From contig NZ_JAQTOD010000001.1 in assembly GCF_028713515.1 (NCBI RefSeq), positions 682,001 to 746,000 on the forward strand: a stretch of 64,000 nt of DNA. Reading direction: 5' to 3'. Source of the DNA: Sulfurimonas sp. (GTDB lineage Bacteria > Campylobacterota > Campylobacteria > Campylobacterales > Sulfurimonadaceae). The translations under genes and the position numbers were made by a program. How positions within the stretch are numbered: position 1 is the stretch's first letter; each line of letters opens with the position of its first letter. The notes beneath the pieces were generated by a model. It ran no database searches and had not been told where the DNA came from. It saw only the letters and a list, made by a program, of their open reading frames with translations. Below, one piece after another: positions 33,316-43,100 of the stretch.

Positions 33316-34445
33316 AGAGCTCTTTTAAATCTATCTTCTAACAACTTTTTTATGATGTCTAAATTTTGAATGCTTAACTTGTAGCTCTCGTCCATCATCT
33401 TGCTTATATGATAAACTTCAGTTATCGTAATACCATAAGGGTCTTTTTTCTCTTTTACGACCTTACCGTTATCAAAAGTATATAAAAGTAGATTTTTTCG
33501 TCCAAGTTGCGTGTAATATGTTAAGACAATCTCATCTGAATGTTTTTTCTCAATTGCAATTATAACTCTTTGGGCATCATCGCACTTGCTATCTAATCCA
33601 AGCTCATCTCTTATATCTTTTGCATCTATATAACCTATATAAAACTTATTGTACAAGTCATGATATCTTTGAACTTTTTGACTCATTAAAAAATTCATAT
33701 CTAATATATGTTTTTTACTACCTCTAAGATTTTTTGTAATCCAGCTCATAGTATTATAATATCTAAAAGGGTACAACTTTAGAGACTCTGCCTCTATCAT
33801 TTTTGGCGATTCTACTCTCTGTTTTGAAACTAGTTTTTTGCTATCTTTGCTTACAATATAATCAAATACATTTTTAGCTGAAAACTCTTCTGTAATCCAA
33901 ACCTTACAATATGATGGAAACTGCTTAACACCAGTAGCTCCATCGTTTAAAATAATAAGGGCTTTAATCTCAAAATCTGGAAAGATAATCTCCAATAACG
34001 CCTTTTTCTTTCTAAGTCTTTTCCTTAGTTTAAGTACAGACTTCACAAGTGTCATCTCTACAAAATACAACTCTTTATCTTTTGTAATAAACATAGCATC
34101 AAATTCACTAATCTCTCTGCTCTTTGTTCTGTAAACTATCTGCTGTTTTTCACTAATCGAGAGAGTGTTTGAGTGAGCTTTTGATTTATCTTGATGAAAA
34201 CCCTTTAGTACAAACTTATCAACATGATCATTTGTAAGTGCATATCTAAGCAGTTTTTCATAAACAAAATTCTCAAATACTTCACCTTCAAAAGAGCGAT
34301 AAGAGCTAAGATAAAGCGGATCTTCTTTATCTATGCCACTCTCTATAAGCGATAAAAGATGCTTAACATTGTAATCATAATGAAGCAGATTATCCGCTAT
34401 ATCACTATCATCAAGGGAATTAATTGATTTGCTTATATCTAACAA
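33312..34445 (-). CDS. Hypothetical protein, possible PD-(D/E)XK-like fold
   Basis: A 377-residue soluble protein, not firmly recognised. EFDAMFITKDKELYFVEMTLVK near residue 115 resembles the core of PD-(D/E)XK nuclease-like folds, where an Asp and a Glu-x-Lys/Thr lie on adjacent strands; the Lys usual after the Glu is shifted. The rest is rich in basic residues (LRKRLRKKKALLEII), compatible with nucleic acid contact. It starts 7 bases inside the end of the dus gene. Its stop TAG overlaps the convergent fliO stop through a shared CTAG. Function unknown. Confidence 0.6.
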   Translation of the reverse strand: MLDISKSINSLDDSDIADNLLHYDYNVKHLLSLIESGIDKEDPLYLSSYRSFEGEVFENFVYEKLLRYALTNDHVDKFVLKGFHQDKSKAHSNTLSISEKQQIVYRTKSREISEFDAMFITKDKELYFVEMTLVKSVLKLRKRLRKKKALLEIIFPDFEIKALIILNDGATGVKQFPSYCKVWITEEFSAKNVFDYIVSKDSKKLVSKQRVESPKMIEAESLKLYPFRYYNTMSWITKNLRGSKKHILDMNFLMSQKVQRYHDLYNKFYIGYIDAKDIRDELGLDSKCDDAQRVIIAIEKKHSDEIVLTYYTQLGRKNLLLYTFDNGKVVKEKKDPYGITITEVYHISKMMDESYKLSIQNLDIIKKLLEDRFKRAL

Positions 34446-35392
34446 ATTATCTCACTATTTTTAAAAAAATTATCTATCAGAGCGCGACACTCATTAACAT
34501 CCGTTATATGATTAATCATATTTCTAAGCGCAGATGCTCCACCATAACCCTTAGAGTAGGTATGTATATGCTTCCTAAACATGGGCACGCCATGTGAACC
34601 ATAAAATTCTATCATCTTATCAAAATGCTCCATTATTATAGCGTGCTTAAGATTATTGTCAATGTCACTATTCCCAGTGCGGAGTTGATGAAAAATCCAA
34701 GGAGCACCAACCGCGCCCCTTCCTATCATTACACCATCCGCACCAGTATGCTCTAAAACCCATTTTGCTTTCTCGTATGAGTCTATGTCTCCATTTGCGA
34801 TAACCGGGATACCAACGCTCTCTTTTATCTCTTTTATAGCGTCATAATCAACAGCCGCCCTAAATTTTCCAGCACGAGTTCTTCCATGAACAGCTATAAA
34901 ATCAGCACCACTATCTTCTACCATCTTAGCAATCTCGATATGATTTTTTTTCTCAAAACCAAGTCTAATCTTTACGCTTGTTAAGCTTTTATTGGAAGTT
35001 GTCTTTATAGTTTTTATTATCTCACCCATAAGTGGGAGATTAAGCAACAGTGAACTTCCACTTCCATGACCAACCACCTTTGGAACTGGGCATCCACAGT
35101 TTAAATCAATTACATCAATACCATCTTGCTCATTTAAAATCTCAACAGCTCTTTTTATAACATCAACTTCAGCGCCTGCTATTTGAACAGAGTATGGATC
35201 TTCATTTGGGCTTTTTTCTATCATATGGAGAGTTTTTGTGGAGCCATGAACTAGAGCATTAGAGCTTAACATCTCACTAACAGTAAGATCTGCTCCAAAT
35301 TTTTTTACAACACTTCTAAATGGCAAATCTGTATATCCAGCAAGTGGCGCCAAAACATAAATTGGACTATCGAAAGATAATTTTTTTAACAT
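34439..35392 (-). CDS. dus: tRNA-dihydrouridine synthase
   Basis: Dus enzymes reduce specific uridines in tRNA to dihydrouridine with FMN. The TIM-barrel start VLAPLAGYTDLPFRS, the NxGCP motif DLNCGCPVPKVV with catalytic Cys101, and the C-terminal GVMIGRGAVGAPWIF FMN-phosphate loop are present in 317 residues. The protein looks DusB-like, but the subfamily is uncertain. It is at the downstream end of a conserved set, accD, thiE-like, rlmH, dksA, membrane protein and dus, that I recall also from Campylobacter. Confidence 0.93.
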   Translation of the reverse strand: MLKKLSFDSPIYVLAPLAGYTDLPFRSVVKKFGADLTVSEMLSSNALVHGSTKTLHMIEKSPNEDPYSVQIAGAEVDVIKRAVEILNEQDGIDVIDLNCGCPVPKVVGHGSGSSLLLNLPLMGEIIKTIKTTSNKSLTSVKIRLGFEKKNHIEIAKMVEDSGADFIAVHGRTRAGKFRAAVDYDAIKEIKESVGIPVIANGDIDSYEKAKWVLEHTGADGVMIGRGAVGAPWIFHQLRTGNSDIDNNLKHAIIMEHFDKMIEFYGSHGVPMFRKHIHTYSKGYGGASALRNMINHITDVNECRALIDNFFKNSEIIC

Positions 35393-35407
35393 TTTGGCAA
35401 TTATAAT

Positions 35408-36424
35408 TTACATAAAAAGATTAATGTCAAAATGCTTACCACAATCTCTTAACGAGCTATATGCTTTAAAATAGACATACTCTTTATTTTGAGAATTACC
35501 CAAAATTTCTTTTGCTGGGTCTAACATTTCAAGATCAAAAAGTGTAAACAGGTAAGCTTCCATTGTGTTTTCATTTTCAACACTTAACTGTTCAAATAGC
35601 TTAATTCTCTGCTCTGGAATCATTCCTCTTGAGAGTTTTTGAGATGCTTTTATATAATCATCTGAGTTAAGCTCTAATTCACTAAAAAGTGACATTAGCG
35701 CTTCGTTTGATACATCTAAAGTGTTCTTATCGGCATTTACTCTTGATAAAATCTCAAAAAGTGCATCTTTTGTTAAAAAATTCTTGTACTTCTCAATAGC
35801 ATAAAATGGAGCATCTTTTACAAAATCTACATATACTTCTTGCGCAAGAGTATTGTCATATTTATTGCTACTACTGATTATATGCTCGGCACTTATCTCA
35901 CCTTTTTTATATCTATTTCTCTCATTTTGGATAACAAACTTATTAGAAATCAGAAGTGAGTATTTTTTAAGATCCACCACTTCACCATTTTTAATACTGT
36001 TTATTATCCCTATAACTTCGCTTACCTTTTTGTTATCAATATTTACTTCAAGTTCACCTAAAGGCAAAATTGTAGCGTTATCAACAATCGTACCAAGAAG
36101 CTTATATCTCTCAGTTTTAAACTTATGTGAACGATTCATTTTTCCAAGATAAGCGTCGACTATTGCATCAACTAGAGTTTGGTGATCTTTTTTATATTTT
36201 TGTAGATTTAAAATACTTATAAGAGAGTGAAACAACATATGAGCAACAGTTGCGATATAAAAGGTAATTAATGGAACAATAACCAAAAAAGCAATAGGTA
36301 GCGATGGCAACATTGTTCCAAAAAAGTCAACACTTATGCTCTCTTTTGTTACATAAGCGAAGACAAACCAACCAACCAAAACAACAAACATAAGCGTTGC
36401 AATCGTATATCGTTTAATCTGCAT
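35408..36424 (-). CDS. Conserved epsilonproteobacterial inner-membrane protein
   Basis: A 338-residue protein with two N-terminal membrane spans (TIATLMFVVLVGWFVFAY and LPIAFLVIVPLITFYIATVA) and a long helical cytoplasmic part. The two-helix start is reminiscent of LapA-like proteins. I recall a protein of unknown function in the same place in Campylobacter, between dus and dksA. No catalytic motif is seen. It is probably cotranscribed with dksA (17-base gap) and dus (15-base gap). Confidence 0.75.
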   Translation of the reverse strand: MQIKRYTIATLMFVVLVGWFVFAYVTKESISVDFFGTMLPSLPIAFLVIVPLITFYIATVAHMLFHSLISILNLQKYKKDHQTLVDAIVDAYLGKMNRSHKFKTERYKLLGTIVDNATILPLGELEVNIDNKKVSEVIGIINSIKNGEVVDLKKYSLLISNKFVIQNERNRYKKGEISAEHIISSSNKYDNTLAQEVYVDFVKDAPFYAIEKYKNFLTKDALFEILSRVNADKNTLDVSNEALMSLFSELELNSDDYIKASQKLSRGMIPEQRIKLFEQLSVENENTMEAYLFTLFDLEMLDPAKEILGNSQNKEYVYFKAYSSLRDCGKHFDINLFM

Positions 36425-36441
36425 AATCCAATCCTTATTTT

Positions 36442-36798
36442 CTAGATTTTTCTAGATTTTTCTACAATCTCTCTACAAACTATGCAGTAAGCTGCGTGTG
36501 GCTTAACTTTTAATCTCTGAATACCAATCGGCTCTTCGCACATATCGCAAACATTGTAACCACCATTTGCTATTTTCCCTAAAGCAACATTAATCTCTTT
36601 TAACTCTTGTTCTTGCTGATGAACTATAGCACTCTCAACAATTGAACTATTTCCAACAGAAGCATAATCGCCCTCATCATTTAACTCTAATGAACTTAGT
36701 TGTAAAAGTTCTTCATTTACACCTAAAATATTTTTCTTTATCTGCTCTTTTCTACCCTCTAAAATTTCTTTAAAGTATTTTAATTCACTATCTTGCAC
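36442..36798 (-). CDS. dksA: DksA/TraR-family zinc-finger transcription factor
   Basis: DksA binds the RNA polymerase secondary channel and, with ppGpp, adjusts transcription of stable RNA and biosynthetic genes. The 118-residue protein has the coiled coil with an acidic tip (NDEGDYAS, about 40-47) and a four-cysteine zinc finger, Cys84/Cys87 and Cys105/Cys108 (CDMC...CIVC). It is shorter than enterobacterial DksA (151), lacking part of the N-terminus, as usual in this phylum. It lies between rlmH and the membrane protein gene. Confidence 0.9.
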   Translation of the reverse strand: MQDSELKYFKEILEGRKEQIKKNILGVNEELLQLSSLELNDEGDYASVGNSSIVESAIVHQQEQELKEINVALGKIANGGYNVCDMCEEPIGIQRLKVKPHAAYCIVCREIVEKSRKI

Positions 36799-36806
36799 TT
36801 TTTCCC

Positions 36807-37265
36807 TTATTTGTGATATGGATGATTACTTAGTATTGAAAAACTTCTATAAACCTGCTCAAGCAAAACAACTTTTGCTATCTTGTGGCTCATAGTTAAT
36901 TTACCTAAACTTATAACAGCATCGTTACGCTTTAAAAATTCATCCTCGAAACCATAAGCTCCGCCAATAAAAAATTTAATTGCAATTTTACCATCAAGTA
37001 GCTTACTAAATTCATAACTATCTATTATTTTTCCATCTGGATGAAGAGCTATATTGAAACTCTTTGATAAATATGGCTCTAAAACTTTTGTATATACCTG
37101 CTTTGAAGCAAGTGGCGAAGTTGTATGCGCTTTTAGTATATCTTTGTTAAATATCTCTATGTCATTAACTTTTGCAAAACGAGAAATCATTTTTTCTAGT
37201 TCTTTGTAAAGCGGATCATAAGTTGAATGCTCTTTTTTGGCTATAGAGACAATATCTATATTCAT
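36807..37265 (-). CDS. rlmH: 23S rRNA (pseudouridine1915-N3) methyltransferase
   Basis: RlmH methylates pseudouridine 1915 in helix 69 of 23S rRNA. The 152-residue SPOUT protein ends in the conserved [36 protein letters not shown] and [14 protein letters not shown], which form the knot and SAM site. Its ATG overlaps the stop of the upstream thiE-like gene by 4 bp, so it is translationally coupled. Confidence 0.95.
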   Translation of the reverse strand: MNIDIVSIAKKEHSTYDPLYKELEKMISRFAKVNDIEIFNKDILKAHTTSPLASKQVYTKVLEPYLSKSFNIALHPDGKIIDSYEFSKLLDGKIAIKFFIGGAYGFEDEFLKRNDAVISLGKLTMSHKIAKVVLLEQVYRSFSILSNHPYHK

Positions 37266-37825
37266 TTAAGCAGTCCGCTTCCAATTACGAGATATGTTAC
37301 ATGCGAAAATCTATCATCTAGCAAAATCCCACCAATTGCGCCAACTGGGTGCTTGGATTTAGAGGCTATTCCATCAAGTTTATTACCTAAGATATTGTTT
37401 ACATCTTTTTTTGTATTTGTATCTCTATAAGCACCCAAACCTATGTAGTTTAGGTCCATATCGTTCGCTTGAATTACTTCAAAATCATTATGTGTTGATA
37501 TACCTAAAATCTTATCTTCACCTATCGTAGCTCTTACGATTTCTACGGCTTTGAAAATATCTTTATCTATCATTTTTAAATCATCTTGTCCGAGGTGTAC
37601 ACCATCACAATACTCTGCAAGTTCAAAAAGATCATTCACTATCAACACACCATCAAATATTTTTCTAATTTTTACAAGTTGTTGTTTTATAAACTCTGTA
37701 TCATCCTTCTTGTTTCGATACTGTAAAATTTCTGCATTTTGTGATTTTGCAAGTTCCACAAACTCCTCAACCAAGAGAGCTTTTTTATCCAGAAACTCTT
37801 GGTCGCAAAGAGCATAAAGTATCAC
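37262..37825 (-). CDS. Thiamine phosphate synthase-like protein (ThiE/TenI family)
   Basis: ThiE joins hydroxymethylpyrimidine diphosphate and thiazole phosphate. The TIM-barrel motifs are recognisable: LQYRNK near residue 35, [43 protein letters not shown] (degenerate form of GPVFPTxTK) and VGAIGGI. At 187 residues it is about 25 shorter than typical ThiE, and the phosphate-loop motif is divergent, so a TenI-like or otherwise altered role is possible. No other thiamine genes are adjacent. It overlaps accD by one base and rlmH by four. Confidence 0.75.
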   Translation of the reverse strand: MILYALCDQEFLDKKALLVEEFVELAKSQNAEILQYRNKKDDTEFIKQQLVKIRKIFDGVLIVNDLFELAEYCDGVHLGQDDLKMIDKDIFKAVEIVRATIGEDKILGISTHNDFEVIQANDMDLNYIGLGAYRDTNTKKDVNNILGNKLDGIASKSKHPVGAIGGILLDDRFSHVTYLVIGSGLLK

Positions 37826-38670
37826 TATGCTACTTTAAAAAGTGCTAGTAAGTCTGAGAGTGTTTTTTTAAGCTCACCACGATTTACAATCATGTCAATA
37901 GAACCTTTTTCAAGTAGAAATTCTGCTCGTTGAAATCCATCAGGAAGAGCAGAGCCTATAGTTTGCTCGATAACCCTCTGTCCGGCAAAACCAACGAGAG
38001 CGCCTGGCTCTGCGATGATTATATCGCCAAGTGTAGCAAATGAAGCACTAACGCCACCCATAGTTGGGTCAGTTAAAACAGAGATATAAAGAAGGTTGTG
38101 ACTTGCTAATCTTGCAAGTGCTGCTGAAGTTTTACTCATCTGCAAGAGTGAAAATGTGCTCTCTTGCATTCTAGCACCACCGCTTGCACTAAGGATTATA
38201 AGACCTTGCCTTTTTTGTATTGCACGGTCGATTGCGCGAACAATTTTCTCACCCTCAACAGAGCCTAAAGAGCCACCCATAAATGCGAAGTCAAACACAA
38301 CAAGTTGTGCAGGTACGCCGTTCATCATACACTCGCCACTTACAACAGATGATGTTTTACCTGTTTTTTTTGTAGCATCTGCAATTCTCTGCTTATAAGA
38401 TATCTTATCAACAAACTCTAGCGGGTCTATGGGTTTTAAGCTACCATCAAACTCCACAAAAGTCCCCTCATCAGCCAAAAGAGCGATGCGATCAGTTACT
38501 CCTATGCGAATATGAAAACCACATTTTGGACATACAAATTTTTGATTTTCAACCTCTTTGTGATACATGAGAGATTGGCAAGATTGACACTTTACCCAGT
38601 GAGAAGATGCTTCATTTTTTACAGGCTGTTTCAATTCGACTTTTTTAGAAAAAATGCTTAAGAGATTCAT
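37825..38670 (-). CDS. accD: Acetyl-CoA carboxylase carboxyltransferase subunit beta
   Basis: AccD with AccA transfers carboxyl from biotin to acetyl-CoA to make malonyl-CoA for fatty acid synthesis. The N-terminal zinc ribbon (CQSC...CPKCGFHIRIGV) and the crotonase-like core (SGGARMQESTFSLLQMSKTS, PTMGGVSASFATLGDI, GFAGQRVIEQTI) are complete in 281 residues. It is the first gene of the accD-thiE-rlmH-dksA-dus set on the minus strand. About 125 bases separate it from the end of gltD. Confidence 0.96.
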   Translation of the reverse strand: MNLLSIFSKKVELKQPVKNEASSHWVKCQSCQSLMYHKEVENQKFVCPKCGFHIRIGVTDRIALLADEGTFVEFDGSLKPIDPLEFVDKISYKQRIADATKKTGKTSSVVSGECMMNGVPAQLVVFDFAFMGGSLGSVEGEKIVRAIDRAIQKRQGLIILSASGGARMQESTFSLLQMSKTSAALARLASHNLLYISVLTDPTMGGVSASFATLGDIIIAEPGALVGFAGQRVIEQTIGSALPDGFQRAEFLLEKGSIDMIVNRGELKKTLSDLLALFKVA

Positions 38671-38752
38671 AGAGTATCCTTGTAGTTACAAATAAAGCGG
38701 AATTATATCTAATTTGTGATTTGTTTGTGAGTTTATTTAATTTTTAGCAGCA

Positions 38753-38777
38753 CTAACTCCCATGATATAGGGGTTAG
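38753..38777 (-). terminator. Possible terminator hairpin after gltD
   Basis: CTAACTCC...GGGGTTAG forms an 8-bp stem with one wobble pair, 20 bases beyond the gltD stop. On the minus strand it is followed by TGCTGCTAAAAATT rather than a clean T-run, so termination is uncertain. Confidence 0.4.
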
Positions 38778-38795
38778 CGGGAAAAATAAATTTGT

Positions 38796-40181
38796 TTATT
38801 TTAGTAGTTTTTTAGAGATATTTCTAGCAGCCTCACGACCATCATATGCAGCCGTCACAACTAAATCAGCACCTCTAAAGCAATCTCCACCAGCATAAAT
38901 TCCAGCAGTTGTTGTCTCAAAAGTCTCTTCATTGATGATGATTCCACCCCATTTGTTTGTCTCAATACCATTTTCATGCAAAAACGGTGGGACTTCTGGA
39001 TTGAAGCCTAAAGATAAAATAATAATATCAGCATTTACTCTAAACTCGCTGCCTCTTACCTCTTCAATCTTTTGTCGTCCACTCTCATCTTTTGCACCAA
39101 GTGTAGTTTTAATAACCTCAACTGCAATTGCATTTGCATTTTCGTTTAGTACAATCTCTTTTGGAGAGGCAAAAAACATAAAATTAACACCCTCTTCTAT
39201 TGCATTTTTATACTCTTTTTGACTTCCTGGCATATTATGCGCGTCGCGACGATAAAGACAAGTTGCACTTTTCGCACCCTCTCTTTTTGCCGTTCTTAGA
39301 CAATCCATAGCAGTATCACCACCGCCGATTACAACAACATCTTTATCTTTAAAATCAAATTTTTTATCATATGTAAGTTTAAAAATCTTTCTCTGAATAG
39401 CAGTTAAATAGTCCATAGCTTTATAAACATTTTTTGCATTTTCGCCATTTATATGAGCAATTTTAGCTTTAGTTGCTCCAACTCCAATAAACATTGCATC
39501 ATGTGTACTTGCTATCTCTTCAAACGAGATGTCTCTTCCAACTTCACAATTTAACACAAGCTCCATTCCAGCTTCTTGCAAAAACTTTACACGGCGCTCA
39601 ACTATCTTTTTATCCAACTTAAAATTTGGAATTCCATAAGTTAAAAGCCCGCCTGCTCGATCACTTCTCTCATAAACCGTAACAGCAATTCCTGAGCGAA
39701 GAAGATATGTTGCCGCAGAGAGACCTGCTGGACCACTTCCTATAATTGCAACTTTTTTATCAGTTGTAACTCCTGGGAATTCTGGCTTATAACCAGCCTT
39801 AAAACCCTCTTCTGTTATGTGAGTTTCAACTGAGCCGATTGTAATAGCACCATGACCATCATTTAGAGTACAAGCACCCTCACAAAGTCTATCATGAGGA
39901 CAAACTCTGCCCATAACTTCTGGAAATGGAGATGGTTCGTTTGAGAGTTTAAATGCAAATTCCAAATCTTTTTCACTCACAGCTTTTAGCCATTGTGGTA
40001 CATAGTTGTGAAGTGGGCATTTATTTAGACAAAACGGATCTCCACATTGAATACATCTCTCACTCTGTGAAGCGGCATCATTTTGACCAAAAATATCATA
40101 AATCTCTTCAAAATCTTTTGTTCTCTCTACAACTAATCTCTTCTTAGCTTCAACTCTCTCAATTGTTAAATATTCTCTCAT
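38796..40181 (-). CDS. gltD: Glutamate synthase small subunit
   Basis: GltD passes electrons from NADPH to GltB for glutamate synthesis. It has N-terminal iron-sulfur cysteines (CIQCGDPFCLNKCPLHN, GRVCPHDRLCEGAC), the FAD site IIGSGPAGLSAATYL and the NADPH site VVVIGGGDTAMDCLRTA, and ends with GIYAGGDCFRGADLVVTA. I start at the ATG at 40179-40181 (461 residues), eight bases after GGAG; the longer in-frame TTG start would cover that site. It begins one base after the gltB stop, so the two are coupled. Confidence 0.95.
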   Translation of the reverse strand: MREYLTIERVEAKKRLVVERTKDFEEIYDIFGQNDAASQSERCIQCGDPFCLNKCPLHNYVPQWLKAVSEKDLEFAFKLSNEPSPFPEVMGRVCPHDRLCEGACTLNDGHGAITIGSVETHITEEGFKAGYKPEFPGVTTDKKVAIIGSGPAGLSAATYLLRSGIAVTVYERSDRAGGLLTYGIPNFKLDKKIVERRVKFLQEAGMELVLNCEVGRDISFEEIASTHDAMFIGVGATKAKIAHINGENAKNVYKAMDYLTAIQRKIFKLTYDKKFDFKDKDVVVIGGGDTAMDCLRTAKREGAKSATCLYRRDAHNMPGSQKEYKNAIEEGVNFMFFASPKEIVLNENANAIAVEVIKTTLGAKDESGRQKIEEVRGSEFRVNADIIILSLGFNPEVPPFLHENGIETNKWGGIIINEETFETTTAGIYAGGDCFRGADLVVTAAYDGREAARNISKKLLK

Positions 40182-40182
40182 A

Positions 40183-43100
40183 TTAATCTCCAATCTCTAG
40201 GTTCATAGGTAATTTTTTTAGGTTTTTAGGACGAACTAACCAAAAATTTCGAACCTCTACTCTATAATTTTCAAGAAGCTCTTTTGCTTTTTTACTTTGT
40301 GTCTCTACTGCATAATCTTTAAGAAGGCGTTTTAGATAGTGTCTAGCTTCATCACCATCATCCATATCAATGCGAACAGCCTCAACCAACTCACGATTAA
40401 CACTCTCTATAAATTTATGCTCTCTATCGTAAACAAAACTAACACCGCCAGTCATACCAGCGCCAAAGTTATTTCCTGTTTTGCCGAGAATAACAACGAT
40501 ACCACCAGTCATATATTCACAAGCGTTATCACCAGTTCCCTCAACAATGGCTAATGCCCCAGAGTTACGAACCGCAAATCTCTCGCCAACACTTCCAGAG
40601 ATATAGAGTTTGCCGCCAGTAGCACCATAAAGACATGTATTTCCGCCAGCACTAAACGCTTCACCCTCGTTTTTAGAAGTGATGATTATTTTACCGCCAT
40701 GCATACCTTTACCGATATAATCATTTGCGACACCATCCAAGTAGATTGAAACACCCGGAATCAAAAATGCGCCTAATGCTTGTCCCGATATACCGCTTAG
40801 ATTGATTTTGATAGTATCTGCTTTTAAGCCGTTATCACCATAATATTGTGCTATCTCACCACTTATTAGGGCTCCAAAACTTCTGTTTACATTTGCTATT
40901 TCTCTATTTAAAGTCATTGGATGCTCTGGATGTTTTATAGCGCCCATAACCTCTTTTAAAATCTCTTTTTCATAGCTGTTGTCATCAAAAGGGTTATTGA
41001 ATTTTTGTTGACATGTATTTACACCACTCTCTTGATGAAGAACTGATGAAAAATCAAACTTTTGAGCAAACTCATCATCCACAACTTTTAGTAAATCAAC
41101 TCTACCAATCATCTCCTTCATTGTTTTATAGCCAAGTTCAGCCATAATAGAGCGGATATCCTCCGCCATAAGCGTGAAATAGTTAATAACTTGATCTACA
41201 TGTCCTTTAAAAAACTCCTGACGAAGAGTCTCATTTTGGGTTGCAATACCCACAGAACATTTATTGACATGGCATATTCTAAGCATTTTACAACCAACAA
41301 TCGTTAATACTCCAGTACCAAATGCGTAACTCTCTGCACCAAGTAGCGCAGCTTTTACTACATCTAAGCCAGTTTTCAGTCCGCCATCCGTTTGAACTTC
41401 AACTAACCCTCTTAGATTGTTTGCTTTTAGAGCGTTGTGCGCTTCACTTAATCCAAGCTCCCAAGGATTACCAGCAAATTTTATAGAAGTAAGAGGTGCT
41501 GCACCCGTTCCGCCATCTCCACCTGAAATAATAATTTTATCAGCATACGCTTTTGCAACACCTGCAGCGATTGTTCCAACTCCAATAGATGAAACAAGCT
41601 TAACAGCCACTTTTGCATTTGGATTTACCTGCTTCATATCAAAAATAAGTTGAGCCAAATCTTCTATGGAGTAGATATCATGATGCGGCGGTGGAGATAT
41701 AAGTGTAACTCCCGGCACAGTGTGACGAAGCTTCCCAATGTACGCACTTACTTTATACCCAGAGAGTTGACCGCCCTCGCCAGGTTTTGCACCTTGAGCA
41801 ACTTTTATCTGAATCTCTTCCGCGCTTCTTAGATAAGCCGGAGTAACACCAAATCTACCAGATGCAATCTGTTTAATTTTAGAGTTTCGCTCAGTCCCAA
41901 ATCTTTCACTATCTTCTCCACCCTCGCCAGAGTTTGATTGCGCACCAAGCCTATTCATGGCAATTGCAATAGTCTCATGTGCTTCTGGTGAGATAGAACC
42001 AAGACTCATAGCCGCTGAAGCAAATCGCTTAAAGATAGCCTCTTTTGGTTCAACCTCAGAGATGTTAATTGGTTTTCTGTCAGATTTTAACTCAAAGAAG
42101 TCACGAATAAATTTTAGACCTCTTTTGTTAACCAAATCTCTAAGTACTTCATAATCTTTTTTATCTCCACTTCCAGCCGTCGCATGGATAGCGTGAATCA
42201 CAGCTGGACCAAAATCATGATGTTCTTGTCCGTTGTAAAACTTGTAATAACCACCAATATTTAAAGGAAAGATTCTATTGAATCCACTCTCTTCAAAAGC
42301 ATCTGTATGGTACTTAATAAGTCGTTTGTCAATATCTTCATAATTAAGTCCACTCAGTACCGCATGAGATGAGCTAAAACAATCTTTTACTATCTCCTTA
42401 TTAAGCCCCATCACATCAAAAAGACCCGCATTACGATATGAAGCAATTGTAGAGATACCCATTTTTGATATGATTTTTAAAAGACCTGCATTAAGCGCCT
42501 CATGAACTAACTTTAACGCTTCAGTGCAACTAATAGTAATTGCCTTTGATCTCTCTACATGCTCAGCTACTGTTGCAAAAAGAAGATTTGGATATATTGC
42601 ATTAGCACCATATCCAATCAAAACGGCAGCTCCATGTGAGTCAAAAACCTCTCCAGTTACTGCAATCATAGATGCAAGATGACGAACACCTGCATCTAAA
42701 AGGGCAATATTTAGTCTTCCAATAGCCATAGCCATCGGAATAACCCTCTTCTCTTTGCTAAACTCACCATCATCTAAAATAAGTATTCTGATGCCCCTAT
42801 TTTTCACAGCATCTATAGCATCTAGCACCAATTTATCTAGCGCATCTTTTAGATTGTTATCGTAAGCTGTAGAAAATTTCTCATTTTTATAAAAAGATTG
42901 ATAACGAGGCGACTTAGGATCTCCGAATGATTTCAAAACTTGAAGCTTTTCGTAAGTAACAATAGGAGAAATTGATTTTAGTCTATGTGCGTGAGATGGC
43001 AACTCATCAAGTATATTATGAACTTCGCCAAAGCCTGTGTTTAAACTCATTACAACTTTTTCACGGATTGGATCAATCGGTGGATTTGTTACTTGAGCAA

